The notes: a model not told the origin generated them from the letters alone. A DNA stretch of 64,000 bases from Pseudomonas orientalis (GCF_001439815.1 NZ_JYLM01000007.1:124001-188000); one strand, 5' to 3'; counted from the stretch's first letter, positions 17,977 to 27,317 are shown. Translations and numbers: made by a program.

Positions 17977-18786
17977 GTGGCCCTGATACACCTTTGTGTT
18001 GCACTTGCCCTCTTGCTGTCGGTGGAGGCCTTGGCCGCCATCGAGCCGCCGCGACGCGAAATCCGCTTCGCCGTCGCTGCGCATTTTCCGCCCTTTCAAA
18101 GCCGTAACCCGCAAGGGCAACTGGTGGGGCTCAATATCGAATTGGGCAACGCCTTGTGCGTGCAACTCAATGTGCATTGCACCTGGGTCGACCAGGTCGT
18201 CATGGAAAATTTTCCCGCCCTCGACGCCAGGCGATTTGACGCGATCATGGGCATGGCGCCGACACCGGGCCGACGGCAATGGGTCAATTTCAGCGATGAC
18301 CTTTACCCGATCACCACCCGCCTGGTGGCACGCAAGGACTCAGGTTTGAGCCCGGACAGGCAGTCACTCAAGGGCAAGCGCGTCGGAGTGCTGTTAAGAA
18401 GCAACCGGGAAGCCTTTGCCCTGGCACGCTGGGCGCCTTCGGGCGTGCACATCAAGAGTTTCTGGCTCAATGACCAACTGGTGGGCAGTCTCCTCGCGGG
18501 CGAGATCGATGCAACCCTGCAAGGCGCTGTGGAAATCCGCGAAGCCTTGCTCGACAAGCCCGAAGGCATGGATTTCGCGTTCATGGGCCCCCCGGTGTCG
18601 TCCGAGCTGTTGGGCGCCAGTGTCGCAATTGCCTTGCGCAAGACCGATACCGTCTTGCGTACCGAACTCAACCATGCCCTGGAGCAACTCAAGCAAAACG
18701 GCGAATACCAGCGCATCCTCCAGCCCTACCGCCTGGACACAACGCCGATTGATCCATCAACGCTCAGGCCGCCCGCAACGGGATAA
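17977..18786 (+). CDS. Periplasmic substrate-binding protein, amino-acid type (SBP_bac_3)
   Basis: Predicted periplasmic solute-binding protein. 269 aa, usual for the family. The GTG start follows AAAAGGA. A signal peptide (about 1-21, HLCVALALLLSVEALA) precedes a two-lobed SBP_bac_3 fold with the family signatures IRFAVAAHFPPF, GLNIELGNALC and the FDAIMGMAPTPGRRQWVNFSD segment. No ABC permease or ATPase gene is adjacent, so it may serve a transporter elsewhere or act as a sensor. Its 3' end overlaps the convergent downstream gene by 23 bp. Confidence 0.85.
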   Translation: MALIHLCVALALLLSVEALAAIEPPRREIRFAVAAHFPPFQSRNPQGQLVGLNIELGNALCVQLNVHCTWVDQVVMENFPALDARRFDAIMGMAPTPGRRQWVNFSDDLYPITTRLVARKDSGLSPDRQSLKGKRVGVLLRSNREAFALARWAPSGVHIKSFWLNDQLVGSLLAGEIDATLQGAVEIREALLDKPEGMDFAFMGPPVSSELLGASVAIALRKTDTVLRTELNHALEQLKQNGEYQRILQPYRLDTTPIDPSTLRPPATG

Positions 18787-19507
18787 ACGCGTAATTGGCC
18801 GGCACCTCGGTGGCAATCTGCGCCCCGGCGTCCAGCAGTTGTTCGGCAATGTCCATGGCGGATACATGAAACACCCATTGATTGGCCGGCGCCGGCTGGG
18901 CGGTCGCCGCGTCAATGGCCTGGGCAAATGCCTGCATATCCGGGAGGTACGCCGTGAACCCGTCGCCCTTGAGCGCCGTGGTGCGAATTCCCAGCAAGGC
19001 GCACACGGACTCCTTGGTCTGCACATCATCACGGTCGGCCTGGCGTGAGCGGCGGATCAGTTCAGCCAGTTCCGCGTCCATCAACTCACCGCCGACGATC
19101 AACGCCGGGCCCTGTTCCCAGGACTCCGGTGGGCAATCCTTGGCGCTTGGGTTCAACGGGATATGCGGATTGATCTCCATCGGATAGATCCGGCACACCA
19201 GTGGGCGTCGTTCGTAGATGCCGCAGCGGTTGTCTTCGTCAAGATTCCGGCAGCGCCCGGCGTTGTACGCGGCAAAGGTGATTGCCACGAAGGCCTCGGT
19301 ATTGCCGCTGGGGACCACCACTGAACGGCGCTCGGCATGTTCACGTTGCTGCGGGGGCAACCCCAGGCCGCTGGCGAGAAAACCTTCGACCAGCACGATC
19401 ACGTTGCCGCCGTCCGCCGCCCAGTGGCGGGCCTCTTCGAGAGTCAGGGGCACATGGTGATCGGAGCAGCATTTGCCGCAACCTACGCAGGAAAAATGAG
19501 TGTTCAT
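18764..19507 (-). CDS. YkgJ-type cysteine-cluster protein
   Basis: Predicted Zn- or Fe-S-binding protein of unknown role. 247 aa from the ATG at 19507; a longer frame upstream adds unrelated residues. The N-terminal CxxCxxCC cluster is at residues 7-14 (CVGCGKCC). Further cysteines lie in GRCRNLDEDNRCGIYERRP and VCRIYPMEIN, the pattern of the YkgJ/UPF0153 family. The C-terminal part (about 160-247) is less conserved-looking. Single gene; it converges on and overlaps the preceding binding-protein gene. Confidence 0.85.
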   Translation of the reverse strand: MNTHFSCVGCGKCCSDHHVPLTLEEARHWAADGGNVIVLVEGFLASGLGLPPQQREHAERRSVVVPSGNTEAFVAITFAAYNAGRCRNLDEDNRCGIYERRPLVCRIYPMEINPHIPLNPSAKDCPPESWEQGPALIVGGELMDAELAELIRRSRQADRDDVQTKESVCALLGIRTTALKGDGFTAYLPDMQAFAQAIDAATAQPAPANQWVFHVSAMDIAEQLLDAGAQIATEVPANYAFIPLRAA

Positions 19508-19614
19508 GGCAGATCGGTCACCAGGCAAGGTCAGAGGACAAGCGTGAGCGGTGACGGGTTTTGACCTCTGTCCACCGCTTGGTCTCTCTGCAAGCAAGTT
19601 ATGCGCCAGTGACG

Positions 19615-20097
19615 TCAGTCCTCGGCAACCACGTCGCGCAGGACGAAGCGCATGCCTGCGCTTTCATACAGTTGCCGCGCGCGCAGATTACGCTCCAGCA
19701 CCTTGAGATCCACATAGGGTTCGCCGCGTTGCTTGAACACATGGAAGGTATGCAGCAACAACGCACGGCCCAGTCCCTGGCCCTGGGCGCAGGGGTGTAC
19801 CGAGAGGTTCTTGATAAAGGCGCTGGTCCAGCAGACGGCCACGCCAAGAATGCCATCGGCATTGCTGGCCACCAGGCACAGGCTGGGGTCGAACTCGGCA
19901 TCGGCAACAAACTGCCGGCGCCACGGCTCCAGGCTCACCACACGGCCACCGCCCTGATCCTGGGTCATGCGCAACACCGCGTGAATCGCCGGGGCCAATT
20001 CATCGCGGTAGTGATCCAGTTGCGTATCGGCCGGCCACTGTGGGGCCGGCAGGCTGCCGGTGAGGTCGCGACGCAGCAGCTGGAAATATTCGGGCAA
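19615..20097 (-). CDS. GNAT-family N-acetyltransferase
   Basis: Predicted acetyl-CoA-dependent acetyltransferase. 160 aa. The acetyl-CoA-binding motif A is visible as KNLSVHPCAQGQGLGRALLLHTF (positions about 92-114), followed by NLRARQLYESAGMRFV, the typical motif B near the C-terminus. The substrate is not predictable. It starts 3 bp after the cheV stop and is probably cotranscribed with it; a role in signalling is only an inference from that. Confidence 0.88.
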   Translation of the reverse strand: MPEYFQLLRRDLTGSLPAPQWPADTQLDHYRDELAPAIHAVLRMTQDQGGGRVVSLEPWRRQFVADAEFDPSLCLVASNADGILGVAVCWTSAFIKNLSVHPCAQGQGLGRALLLHTFHVFKQRGEPYVDLKVLERNLRARQLYESAGMRFVLRDVVAED

Positions 20098-20100
20098 GGC

Positions 20101-21003
20101 TTACAAACCCTTTTGCGCCACGGTTTGCGCAGCGACGACCAGGCACTTGGTCAGTTCGGGGGAGGAAAACTTGGTCAGCACCGCATCGGCGCCGGCCAGG
20201 CGCGCTTTCTCACTGTTCATCGCGCTGTCCAGGGAGGTGTGCAGCAATATGTAGAGATGCTGGAAGTCCGGGGTTTCACGCAAGGTGCGGGTGAGCGCAT
20301 AACCGTCCATTTCGGACATTTCAATGTCCGACACCACCACATTGATCTGCTCGCCGGTGCCTTGCAGCTCCAGCAGCACATCGATGGCTTCCTTGGCGCT
20401 GCGCGCGGTGTGACAGGTCAGGCCGAGGTTGCGCAGGGTGTGCACCGATTGCTGCAGCGCCACTTGGCTGTCATCGACCACCAGAATGCGCGCATTGCCC
20501 AGGACTTCGGCTTCTTCCATGGTCAGATCGGTCGGCGCGGCTTCGATCGGCGCCGGGGCGATGCCATGGATGACTTTTTCGATATCCAGCACCTGCACCA
20601 GGCCACCTTCCACCTGGGTCACCCCGGTAATGAACGCGCGATTGCCGCCCGAACCATAGGGCGGTGGACGGATGTCGGTGGTCAGGCAATGCACGATCTT
20701 GCTCACCGCCTGCACATGCAAACCCTGCTTGGAACGGCTGACATCGGTGACGATCAGGCAGCCGCCGTTCGGGTCCAGCAACGGCATCTCACCCAGGGCG
20801 CGGCTCAGGTCGATCACGGCCAACGAGTTACCGCGCAACGTGGCAATGCCTTTGACGTGGGGGTGCGACTCCGGCAGTTTGGTCAGCGGGGGGCAGGGGA
20901 TGATTTCGCTGACCTTCAGCAGGTTGATCGCCATCAGCTTGCCGCTGCGCAAGGTAAAGAGCAGAAGCGACAATGAGTCTGCGCGGGCTTTGGTGGTGGA
21001 CAT
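20101..21003 (-). CDS. cheV: CheV, chemotaxis coupling protein (CheW-receiver fusion)
   Basis: Cytoplasmic adaptor linking chemoreceptors to CheA, with a receiver domain for adaptation. 300 aa from the ATG at 21003. The CheW domain (about 10-150) includes EIIPCPPLTKLPESHPHVKGIATLRG. The receiver (about 171-295) has VVDDSQVALQQ and acceptor Asp226 in VVVSDIEMSEMDGYAL, with the conserved Lys in DAVLTKFSSPEL. It is upstream of and coupled to the acetyltransferase gene. It sits apart from any che cluster, as is common for cheV paralogues in Pseudomonas. Confidence 0.94.
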   Translation of the reverse strand: MSTTKARADSLSLLLFTLRSGKLMAINLLKVSEIIPCPPLTKLPESHPHVKGIATLRGNSLAVIDLSRALGEMPLLDPNGGCLIVTDVSRSKQGLHVQAVSKIVHCLTTDIRPPPYGSGGNRAFITGVTQVEGGLVQVLDIEKVIHGIAPAPIEAAPTDLTMEEAEVLGNARILVVDDSQVALQQSVHTLRNLGLTCHTARSAKEAIDVLLELQGTGEQINVVVSDIEMSEMDGYALTRTLRETPDFQHLYILLHTSLDSAMNSEKARLAGADAVLTKFSSPELTKCLVVAAQTVAQKGL

Positions 21004-21066
21004 AAAAACCTTCTGGGGGATCAGGGATGACGATCTATACACCGTTATCGGCCCTGACCCCGAAAA

Positions 21067-21167
21067 CTGTAGGAGCGAGCTTGCTCGCGAAGAACGTCAC
21101 GATAACGCAGCGAATCTGGTTTAACGCGGCGTTCTCAGGTTTTTCGCGAGCAAGCTCGCTCCTACAG
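21067..21167. repeat. REPIN, type B (GAGCGAGCTTGCTCGC core)
   Basis: Inverted pair of CTGTAGGAGCGAGCTTGCTC arms around a loop of about 50 bp, between cheV and the dehydrogenase gene. A second repeat family, distinct in sequence from type A. Confidence 0.93.
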
Positions 21168-21177
21168 TGGGGGGGTG

Positions 21178-22152
21178 TCAGCCCTTCCACACCTGCGGGT
21201 TCACCAGGTCCTGCGGGCGCTGCCCGAGCAAGGCGCTGCGCAGGTTGTCCAGCGCGCGGTTGGCCATGGCTTCGCGGGTTTCACCGGTGGCCGAGCCGAT
21301 GTGCGGCAGGGTCACCGCATTGCTCAGTTGGAACAAGGGCGACTCGGCCAGCGGTTCCTTTTCATACACATCCAGCCCGGCGCCACGAATGCGCTGGGTT
21401 TGCAGGGCTTCGATCAGCGCCGGCTCGTCCACCACCGGGCCACGGGAGATGTTGATCAGGATGGCACTGGATTTCATCAGCGCCAGCTCCCGGCGGCTGA
21501 TCAGGTGGCGGGTCTTGTCGCTCAAGGGCACCACCAGGCAGACGAAATCCGCCTCGGCCAGCAACTGGTCGAGGCTGCGAAACTGGGCGCCCAGCTCCTG
21601 TTCGAGCGCGCTCTTGCGGCTGTTGCCGCTGTACAGGATCGGCATATTGAAGCCCAGGCGCCCACGTCGGGCCACGGCCGCGCCGATATTGCCCATGCCG
21701 ACGATGCCCAGGGTCTTGCCGTGCACATCGCAGCCGAACAACGGAGTGCCGACGCTGGCTTTCCACTGCCCGGCCTTGGTCCAGGCGTCGAGTTCGGCCA
21801 CGCGGCGCGCGCTGCTCATCAACAGGGCGAAGGCCAGGTCGGCGGTGCTTTCGGTGAGCACGTCAGGGGTATTGGTGAGCATGATCCCGCGCTCATTGAA
21901 GTACGCGACATCGTAGTTGTCGTAGCCCACCGACACACTGGACACCACCTCCAGGTGGCGCGCGCCTTCAAGCTGTTCGCGGCCCAGCTTGCGGCCCACA
22001 CCGATCAATCCGTGGGCATGGGGCAGGGCTTCGTTGAATTGAGCGTTGATGTCGCCCAGCTTGGGATTGGGTGCGATCACCTCGAAATCCTGTTGCAGGC
22101 GCTCGATCATTGGCGGCGTGACACGGCTGAAGGCGAGGACAGTCTTTTTCAT
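21178..22152 (-). CDS. D-2-hydroxyacid dehydrogenase, 2-ketogluconate/glyoxylate reductase (GhrB/TkrA-like)
   Basis: NAD(P)H-dependent reductase of 2-keto acids such as glyoxylate, hydroxypyruvate or 2-ketogluconate. 324 aa from MKKTVLAFSRV at 22152; an ATG five codons earlier is also possible. The Rossmann motif is GIVGMGNIGAAVARRGRLGF. The catalytic Arg lies in INISRGPVVDEPAL, Glu in DVYEKEPLAESPLF, and His in LPHIGSATGETREAMANRA. The sequence resembles Pseudomonas 2-ketogluconate reductase, but no ketogluconate genes are nearby, so the physiological substrate is open. Confidence 0.9.
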   Translation of the reverse strand: MKKTVLAFSRVTPPMIERLQQDFEVIAPNPKLGDINAQFNEALPHAHGLIGVGRKLGREQLEGARHLEVVSSVSVGYDNYDVAYFNERGIMLTNTPDVLTESTADLAFALLMSSARRVAELDAWTKAGQWKASVGTPLFGCDVHGKTLGIVGMGNIGAAVARRGRLGFNMPILYSGNSRKSALEQELGAQFRSLDQLLAEADFVCLVVPLSDKTRHLISRRELALMKSSAILINISRGPVVDEPALIEALQTQRIRGAGLDVYEKEPLAESPLFQLSNAVTLPHIGSATGETREAMANRALDNLRSALLGQRPQDLVNPQVWKG

Positions 22153-22220
22153 GGCAGGCGGGCTCATCGACTACGAAAGAATGCCAGGCACGCTAACATT
22201 TATCCCCTCATCACAAAACC

Positions 22221-22320
22221 TGTAGGAGCGAGCTTGCTCGCGAAAAACGTCAACGATAACGCGTTCATCCAGATTGAATGCGGTGCCCTCAGGTTTTTCG
22301 CGAGCAAGCTCGCTCCTACA
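22221..22320. repeat. REPIN, type B
   Basis: Inverted pair of GAGCGAGCTTGCTCGC-core REPs between the dehydrogenase start and the LysR-gene stop. Its right arm ends 8 bp before the LysR stop. Confidence 0.93.
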
Positions 22321-22327
22321 CATGTCG

Positions 22328-23296
22328 TCAGTTCGCCATCCGCACGCCGCCCAGGCCACCGCTCAACTCATAGGCCACCAGCTCCGCCTGGTGCGCCGCG
22401 AGGATTTCCGGCAGCGAGCCGCGCAGGTATTCCACCCAGGTCTTGATCTTCGCATCCAGGTATTGGCGCGACGGGTAGATGGCGTACAGGTTCAGCTCCT
22501 GGGAGCGGTAGGTCGGCATCACGCGCACCAGCGTGCCGTTGCGCAGCCCTTCGATGGCGGCGTACACCGGCAGCAGGCCGACGCCCATGCCGCTGGTGAT
22601 GGCGGTTTTCATCGCATCGGCCGAGTTCACCAGGAACGGCGAGGTGTTGATCGCCACGCTTTCCTGGCCTTCAGGGCCGTTGAAGGTCCATTTGTCCAAT
22701 TGGATCACCGGACTGACCAGGCGCAGGCAGGCATGGTTGAGCAGATCCTGGGGCCGTTGTGCACAGCCCTTGGCTTTGACGTACTCCGGCGAGGCGCAGG
22801 CAATGCTGTAGGTGATGCCCAGGCGTTGCGAGACGAAGCCGGAATCCGGCAGTTCGCTGGCCAGTACGATGGACACGTCGTAGCCCTCATCGAGCAGGTC
22901 CGGCACACGGTTGGCCAGGGTCAGGTCGAAGGTCACGTCGGGGTGGGTGCGGCGGTAGCGGGCGATGGCGTCGATCACGAAATGCTGGCCGATACCGGTC
23001 ATGGTGTGCACTTTCAATTGCCCGGCGGGGCGCGCATGGGCGTCGCTGGCTTCCGCTTCGGCTTCCTCGACGTAGGCGAGGATCTGCTCACAGCGCAGCA
23101 GATAGCGTTTGCCGGCCTCGGTGAGCGCGATGCGGCGGGTGGTACGGTTGAGCAAGCGGGTTTGCAGGTGGGCCTCAAGGTTTGAGACCGCGCGCGAGAC
23201 GTTGGCGGTGGTGGTGTCCAGTTGCGCGGCGGCGGCGGTAAAGCTGCCGGCCTCTGCCACGCAACTGAACGCGCGCATGTTTTGCAAGGTGTCCAT
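22328..23296 (-). CDS. LysR-family transcriptional regulator
   Basis: DNA-binding regulator. 322 aa. The N-terminal winged helix-turn-helix (about 1-60) reads MRAFSCVAEAGSFTAAAAQLDTT and VSRAVSNLEAHLQTRLLNRT. A periplasmic-binding-like effector domain follows (about 90-300). Aromatic-carboxylate efflux operons of AaeB type are commonly controlled by a divergent LysR gene. An efflux operon of that kind starts at 25.8 kb in the opposite direction, but the unrecognised 733-aa gene now lies between them, so the partnership is inferred. Confidence 0.93.
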   Translation of the reverse strand: MDTLQNMRAFSCVAEAGSFTAAAAQLDTTTANVSRAVSNLEAHLQTRLLNRTTRRIALTEAGKRYLLRCEQILAYVEEAEAEASDAHARPAGQLKVHTMTGIGQHFVIDAIARYRRTHPDVTFDLTLANRVPDLLDEGYDVSIVLASELPDSGFVSQRLGITYSIACASPEYVKAKGCAQRPQDLLNHACLRLVSPVIQLDKWTFNGPEGQESVAINTSPFLVNSADAMKTAITSGMGVGLLPVYAAIEGLRNGTLVRVMPTYRSQELNLYAIYPSRQYLDAKIKTWVEYLRGSLPEILAAHQAELVAYELSGGLGGVRMAN

Positions 23297-23370
23297 GGGG
23301 TGTTCTCAAGGGAGATGGCAAATTGTGACATGAAGTTGCGCACAGGTGTGTATCCGCTCGGCCTGGCGCT

Positions 23371-25572
23371 TCAGGACAGGGTCCAGGCCTCACTGACTTT
23401 CGCCTCATAGTGCGGCAGGTAGGCCAGCAGAAGCTGATTGAAGGCGTCCAGTGCCTGAGTGCGGTGTTCTGCGGTGGGTTCTTCAACGGCAGCATTTGCC
23501 TCCTGGACCAGTGTTTCCACGGCGAGAGTGAGTGCGGGACTGATGCGTTTGAACTCGTCGAGCTCGGCACTGAGCACCGTACCCAGGGTTTGCCGGCTGA
23601 TTGAATCCAACAGCGCCTGAATGTCATCGGCGTGGCGCTGTAAGTAAGCGTCCCAGCCCGGTCGTTCATCGGGCGTGTGCAGATAGCGGCGGGCGACAGG
23701 CAAAAGATGGTCCAGCGATTGGTTGCCCAGCTGTTCTTTAAGCAAGGTTTTGCGGGTGCGCAGGGACTGCAGGTCAAGGTCGCTGTGCTGCTTGAGCTGT
23801 TCCGGCAGCGCCAGTTCGCGGTCTTTGTTGATCGTATGGCGGGTGAGCAGCGTCACCGGTTCGCCATGCTTTATTTTGACCAGCACTTGGGTGGATGAAG
23901 GGGTGGCGGGGTCGAGCAGCGATGCGCTGATTGAGCGGACCAGATGCTCCCAGTCGAACGTCTGCTGGCCAATGCTTGAGAGCGCCTGGCGCAGGCTTTC
24001 TTTTACTACCTCCGCGGATTTGATCGGGGCGATGTCCAGGACCAGGTAATCACCGCTCAAGTGCGGATCATCCAGCCTGCGGTGACTGACCTCGATCGTC
24101 ACGCCTCTACCGGCTCCCGCGCGCGACGACGCGGTGACACCCGCTGAGCCGCTCAGCGTCTGGCACTCGGCGGTCAGCTTGTATATTTTCAAGGCTTCGG
24201 GCCGAAGCAGCGCCCGATTCTGGTTGATTGCAGTGCGAAACCGGTCGTCCAGATTGGGATCGATACGCCAGGTCGCCTTGAGTGATACATAACGTTCCAG
24301 CAGCGCGCGGGCTTGCCGCTGGCTCTTGTGCAGGCTGGCGTTCAACTCCGAGGCCAATACCGGCGCACAGGCCTGCTCGGTAAACAGGCGGCTGCTTGAC
24401 GCCACGTGGGTGTTCATTTCATCGAGCAGCGCGACAGGGTCGTCGTGATACTTCACGCGCATGGCAAGCTGGTGCTGTGCCAGCGCGGGAGACATCTCGC
24501 ACAGGCCAAGAATATCCAGGTCTTTGCGCAGCCGGGTACGCTGCAGCGTCAACGCCAACGTGGTGTTAACCGTCAGTACGCTGAAAAAATCCACCGCGAT
24601 GTCGCTGTCGGCCTCCAGTGCCAGACCTTTTTCAGTGACGAGCGGTGCTGCGCTGTTTTGCAGACGCGGCAGCCCACCCTCGGCCAGGCCGGCATGGGTC
24701 AGTGCGTCGCGCACATAGGGCTGGCTCAGGGCTGAGTAAGCTCTGTCCCTGTGCAGATTGCGCTGGTCGCTCAACAGGCTGCCCAGGTTCACGACGGTGC
24801 GAGCGACACTTTCGCTCAGCGAGGTATTCACAGAACCACTGCGGTTATCTGCGTAATGTTCCAGGCTCGCGTACTGGCGAGAGGATACATGGGCGAGGCC
24901 GAACTGCTGGTCAGACCTTGCTTGACTCAGATTCGTCAGCGCTGATTTGAGCTTGACCTGCAAGGCGATGGTTCGGGTGCTCTTGACGCGTTGGTCGGCG
25001 GTAACTTCCAGGTGCGAATCAATTGCCAGGTGGGGCCCCGCAGTGACTTGTCGCGTTGATTCCAGCGAAAAGTTGTAGCCCAGATGACGATGGTTGATGC
25101 GTTCGCCGCCTTCGCGGATATAGTTCAGCGAAGGCAGCAGCTCCTGCGTCAAACCCTGGTGCTTGCTCTCTCTGACGGCTGCGCGAAATTGCCATTTCAA
25201 GGCCCGGCACAGGGTGTAGTCGGTCTCGATAGGCGGGTTTTGGCCGTTGCGATGATGCTTTAACAGGTGCTCGGCTTTTTTGAAAAAGGCATAGGCGCCG
25301 GCCAGCTCATCGGCCGTCACCGCCAACTGCGGCTCGCCGTTGCAGAGTGTGCGATGAAGCGCCTCTATCTCGGCCTGGTCGCGACGGTAGCCGGCAAGGG
25401 GTACCAGCTTTTCCAGCACATGGTCGGCGAGCCGGCGCACATCGCCTCGCAGAGGCAGCGGAAGGGGACCCGGGGATTCGGACATGCCGGGCAACTGCCT
25501 GTTCAAGGCATCGGCATCGGTGATGTCCTGTGCCGAGTGGCGCGGCAACACTGGGCTGAGTACTGAAAGCAT
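23371..25572 (-). CDS. Unrecognised 733-aa protein, possible secreted effector-like
   Basis: I do not recognise this family. The ATG at 25572 has AGGAG six bases upstream. There is no signal peptide or membrane segment. The N-terminus (MLSVLSPVLPRHSAQDITDA) is Ser/Pro/Leu-rich and polar. The middle (about 155-330) has alternating hydrophobic and polar beta-like repeats (LAIDSHLEVTADQRV, TIALQVKLKSALTNLS). A second beta-like part near 500 (GAGRGVTIEVSHRRL, GDYLVLDIAPIKSA) precedes a helical charged C-terminus. The large, apparently soluble, secretion-signal-free form recalls type III effectors, but I saw no hrp box upstream and no chaperone gene. Bases are less GC-rich by eye than in neighbours. 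It could also be an intracellular protein of unknown role. Confidence 0.8.
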   Translation of the reverse strand: MLSVLSPVLPRHSAQDITDADALNRQLPGMSESPGPLPLPLRGDVRRLADHVLEKLVPLAGYRRDQAEIEALHRTLCNGEPQLAVTADELAGAYAFFKKAEHLLKHHRNGQNPPIETDYTLCRALKWQFRAAVRESKHQGLTQELLPSLNYIREGGERINHRHLGYNFSLESTRQVTAGPHLAIDSHLEVTADQRVKSTRTIALQVKLKSALTNLSQARSDQQFGLAHVSSRQYASLEHYADNRSGSVNTSLSESVARTVVNLGSLLSDQRNLHRDRAYSALSQPYVRDALTHAGLAEGGLPRLQNSAAPLVTEKGLALEADSDIAVDFFSVLTVNTTLALTLQRTRLRKDLDILGLCEMSPALAQHQLAMRVKYHDDPVALLDEMNTHVASSSRLFTEQACAPVLASELNASLHKSQRQARALLERYVSLKATWRIDPNLDDRFRTAINQNRALLRPEALKIYKLTAECQTLSGSAGVTASSRAGAGRGVTIEVSHRRLDDPHLSGDYLVLDIAPIKSAEVVKESLRQALSSIGQQTFDWEHLVRSISASLLDPATPSSTQVLVKIKHGEPVTLLTRHTINKDRELALPEQLKQHSDLDLQSLRTRKTLLKEQLGNQSLDHLLPVARRYLHTPDERPGWDAYLQRHADDIQALLDSISRQTLGTVLSAELDEFKRISPALTLAVETLVQEANAAVEEPTAEHRTQALDAFNQLLLAYLPHYEAKVSEAWTLS

Positions 25573-25801
25573 CAAGTGCTCCTGAGGCCGGGGGGCTCAG
25601 GATTGTGGCCGCTGGTGACGCAGGACGCTGTAGGCCGAATTCCCGTCCCCCTGGAAAACTGTCCGAACCGCGCATGCCCCGCCTGGATTATCGTCGCAAC
25701 GGTAATAAAGATTCACAGAAATGCCTGCTTATCGTTCCCGGTCGTGCCCCCTAGAATTGCGCCACTTTCCCCGCGTCAACCACCTCAGGAATTCGCAAGC
25801 C

Positions 25802-27313
25802 GTGCCGCGTCGCATCAGCAGAGAGCTGAAGACTCTCAGTGTTTGGGCCCTTACGCTCGCCATCAGTGGCTGCATCGGCACCGCAGGAATCGGCCCCCAG
25901 GGCCAGTCATTGAACGCCAGCCACCTGGCCACCGACCAAGCGATCCAGAGCGCCGCCAGCGACGCCCGCTGGCCCAGCGTCCAATGGTGGCGGGCCTACG
26001 GCGATCCGCAGCTCAACCGCTGGGTCGAACTTGCCACGCAAGACAGCCCCAGCCTGGCCGTGGCCGCCGCACGGGTGCGTCAAGCGCGGGCGCTGGCCGG
26101 GGTGGCCGAGTCGGCAGAGTCCCTGCAGGTCAACAGCGACACCACGCTCAAGCGCCACAACTGGCCCAAGGATCAGTTCTATGGTCCCGGCGAGTTGAGC
26201 GGTGCGAACACCTGGGACAACAACACGTCCCTGGGCTTGAGTTACGCCCTTGACCTGTGGGGCCGCGAAAGCAATGCCACCGAGCGTGCCGTGGACCTCG
26301 CCCATATGAGTGTCGCCCAGGCGCGTCAGGCCCAGCTCGAGCTGCAGAACAATGTGGTGCACGCCTATATCCAGTTGTCCCTGCACTACGCCGAGCGCGA
26401 TATCGTCGCGGCCACCCTGGCCCAGCAACAGCAGATCCTGGACCTGGCCAACAAGCGACTGAACGCCGGGATCGGCACGCACCTGGAGGTCAGCCAGGCC
26501 GAAACCCCGCTGCCGGAAACCCACCGTCAGCTTGACGCGCTGGATGAGCAAATCGCCCTGAGCCGCAACCAGCTGGCGGCGTTGGCCGGCAAAGGGCCGG
26601 GGGAGGGCGCGCAGTTGCAACGCCCGAGCCTGTTGCTTGCCGCCCCGTTGACGTTGCCCTCGACCTTGCCCGCGCAATTGCTCGGCCAGCGTCCGGACGT
26701 CGTCGCCCGTCGCTGGCAGGTGGCGGCCCAGGCGCGGGGTATCGATGTCGCCCACGCGGGCTTCTATCCCAACGTCGACCTGGTCGGCAGCCTCGGTTAC
26801 ATGGCTACCGGTGGCGGCATGCTGGCGTTTCTTGCGGGCCAGAAATTCAACTACAACGTCGGCCCGGCAATCACCCTGCCGATCTTCGACGGTGGGCGTC
26901 TACGCGCAGAGCTGGGTGAAGCCAGCGCCGGTTATGACATTGCCGTGGCCCACTACAACCAGACCCTGGTCGATGCGCTCAAGGGCATCAGCGACCAGTT
27001 GATCCGCCGCGAGTCCATGGACAAGCAAGCGTCGTTTGCCGCGCAGTCGGTAGCGTCGGCGCAGAAAACCTACGACATCGCCACCATCGCCTACCAACGC
27101 GGCCTCACCGACTACCTCAATGTGCTGAACGCCCAGACCCTGCTGTTGCGCCAGCAGCAGATAGCGCAACAAGTACAGGCCGCGCGCCTGAGCGCGCACG
27201 CCGAACTGGTGACCGCCCTGGGCGGTGGCCTCGGTGCCGGCGACGATATACCGCGCGACGACAAAACCTTCCCCAGCAAGATTCCGGCGGCGCTGGCCGT
27301 ATTCGATCACTGA
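25802..27313 (+). CDS. Outer-membrane efflux lipoprotein (OprM/NodT family)
   Basis: Outer-membrane channel of a tripartite efflux system. 503 aa from the GTG at 25802; an ATG at 25721 adds 27 residues with no signal-peptide logic. The lipoprotein signal ends in LAISGC. Two OEP repeats are visible (AATLAQQQQILDLANKRLNAGIG in the first and AYQRGLTDYLNVLNAQTLLL in the second), with the NodT-type LGQRPDVVARRWQVAAQARGIDVA. It is the first gene of an operon with FUSC, DUF1656 and HlyD genes, and starts 230 bp from the divergent unrecognised gene. Confidence 0.93.
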   Translation: MPRRISRELKTLSVWALTLAISGCIGTAGIGPQGQSLNASHLATDQAIQSAASDARWPSVQWWRAYGDPQLNRWVELATQDSPSLAVAAARVRQARALAGVAESAESLQVNSDTTLKRHNWPKDQFYGPGELSGANTWDNNTSLGLSYALDLWGRESNATERAVDLAHMSVAQARQAQLELQNNVVHAYIQLSLHYAERDIVAATLAQQQQILDLANKRLNAGIGTHLEVSQAETPLPETHRQLDALDEQIALSRNQLAALAGKGPGEGAQLQRPSLLLAAPLTLPSTLPAQLLGQRPDVVARRWQVAAQARGIDVAHAGFYPNVDLVGSLGYMATGGGMLAFLAGQKFNYNVGPAITLPIFDGGRLRAELGEASAGYDIAVAHYNQTLVDALKGISDQLIRRESMDKQASFAAQSVASAQKTYDIATIAYQRGLTDYLNVLNAQTLLLRQQQIAQQVQAARLSAHAELVTALGGGLGAGDDIPRDDKTFPSKIPAALAVFDH

Positions 27314-27317
27314 GTAA

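Noticed and set aside
20101..21003. Complete chemotaxis cluster around cheV
   Set aside because: Neighbouring genes encode an acetyltransferase and a hydroxyacid dehydrogenase; no cheA, cheB, cheR or receptor gene is present.
25573..25801. hrp box for type III control of the unrecognised 733-aa gene
   Set aside because: I searched the upstream region for GGAAC-N16-CCAC and found none; the effector idea therefore rests only on protein character.
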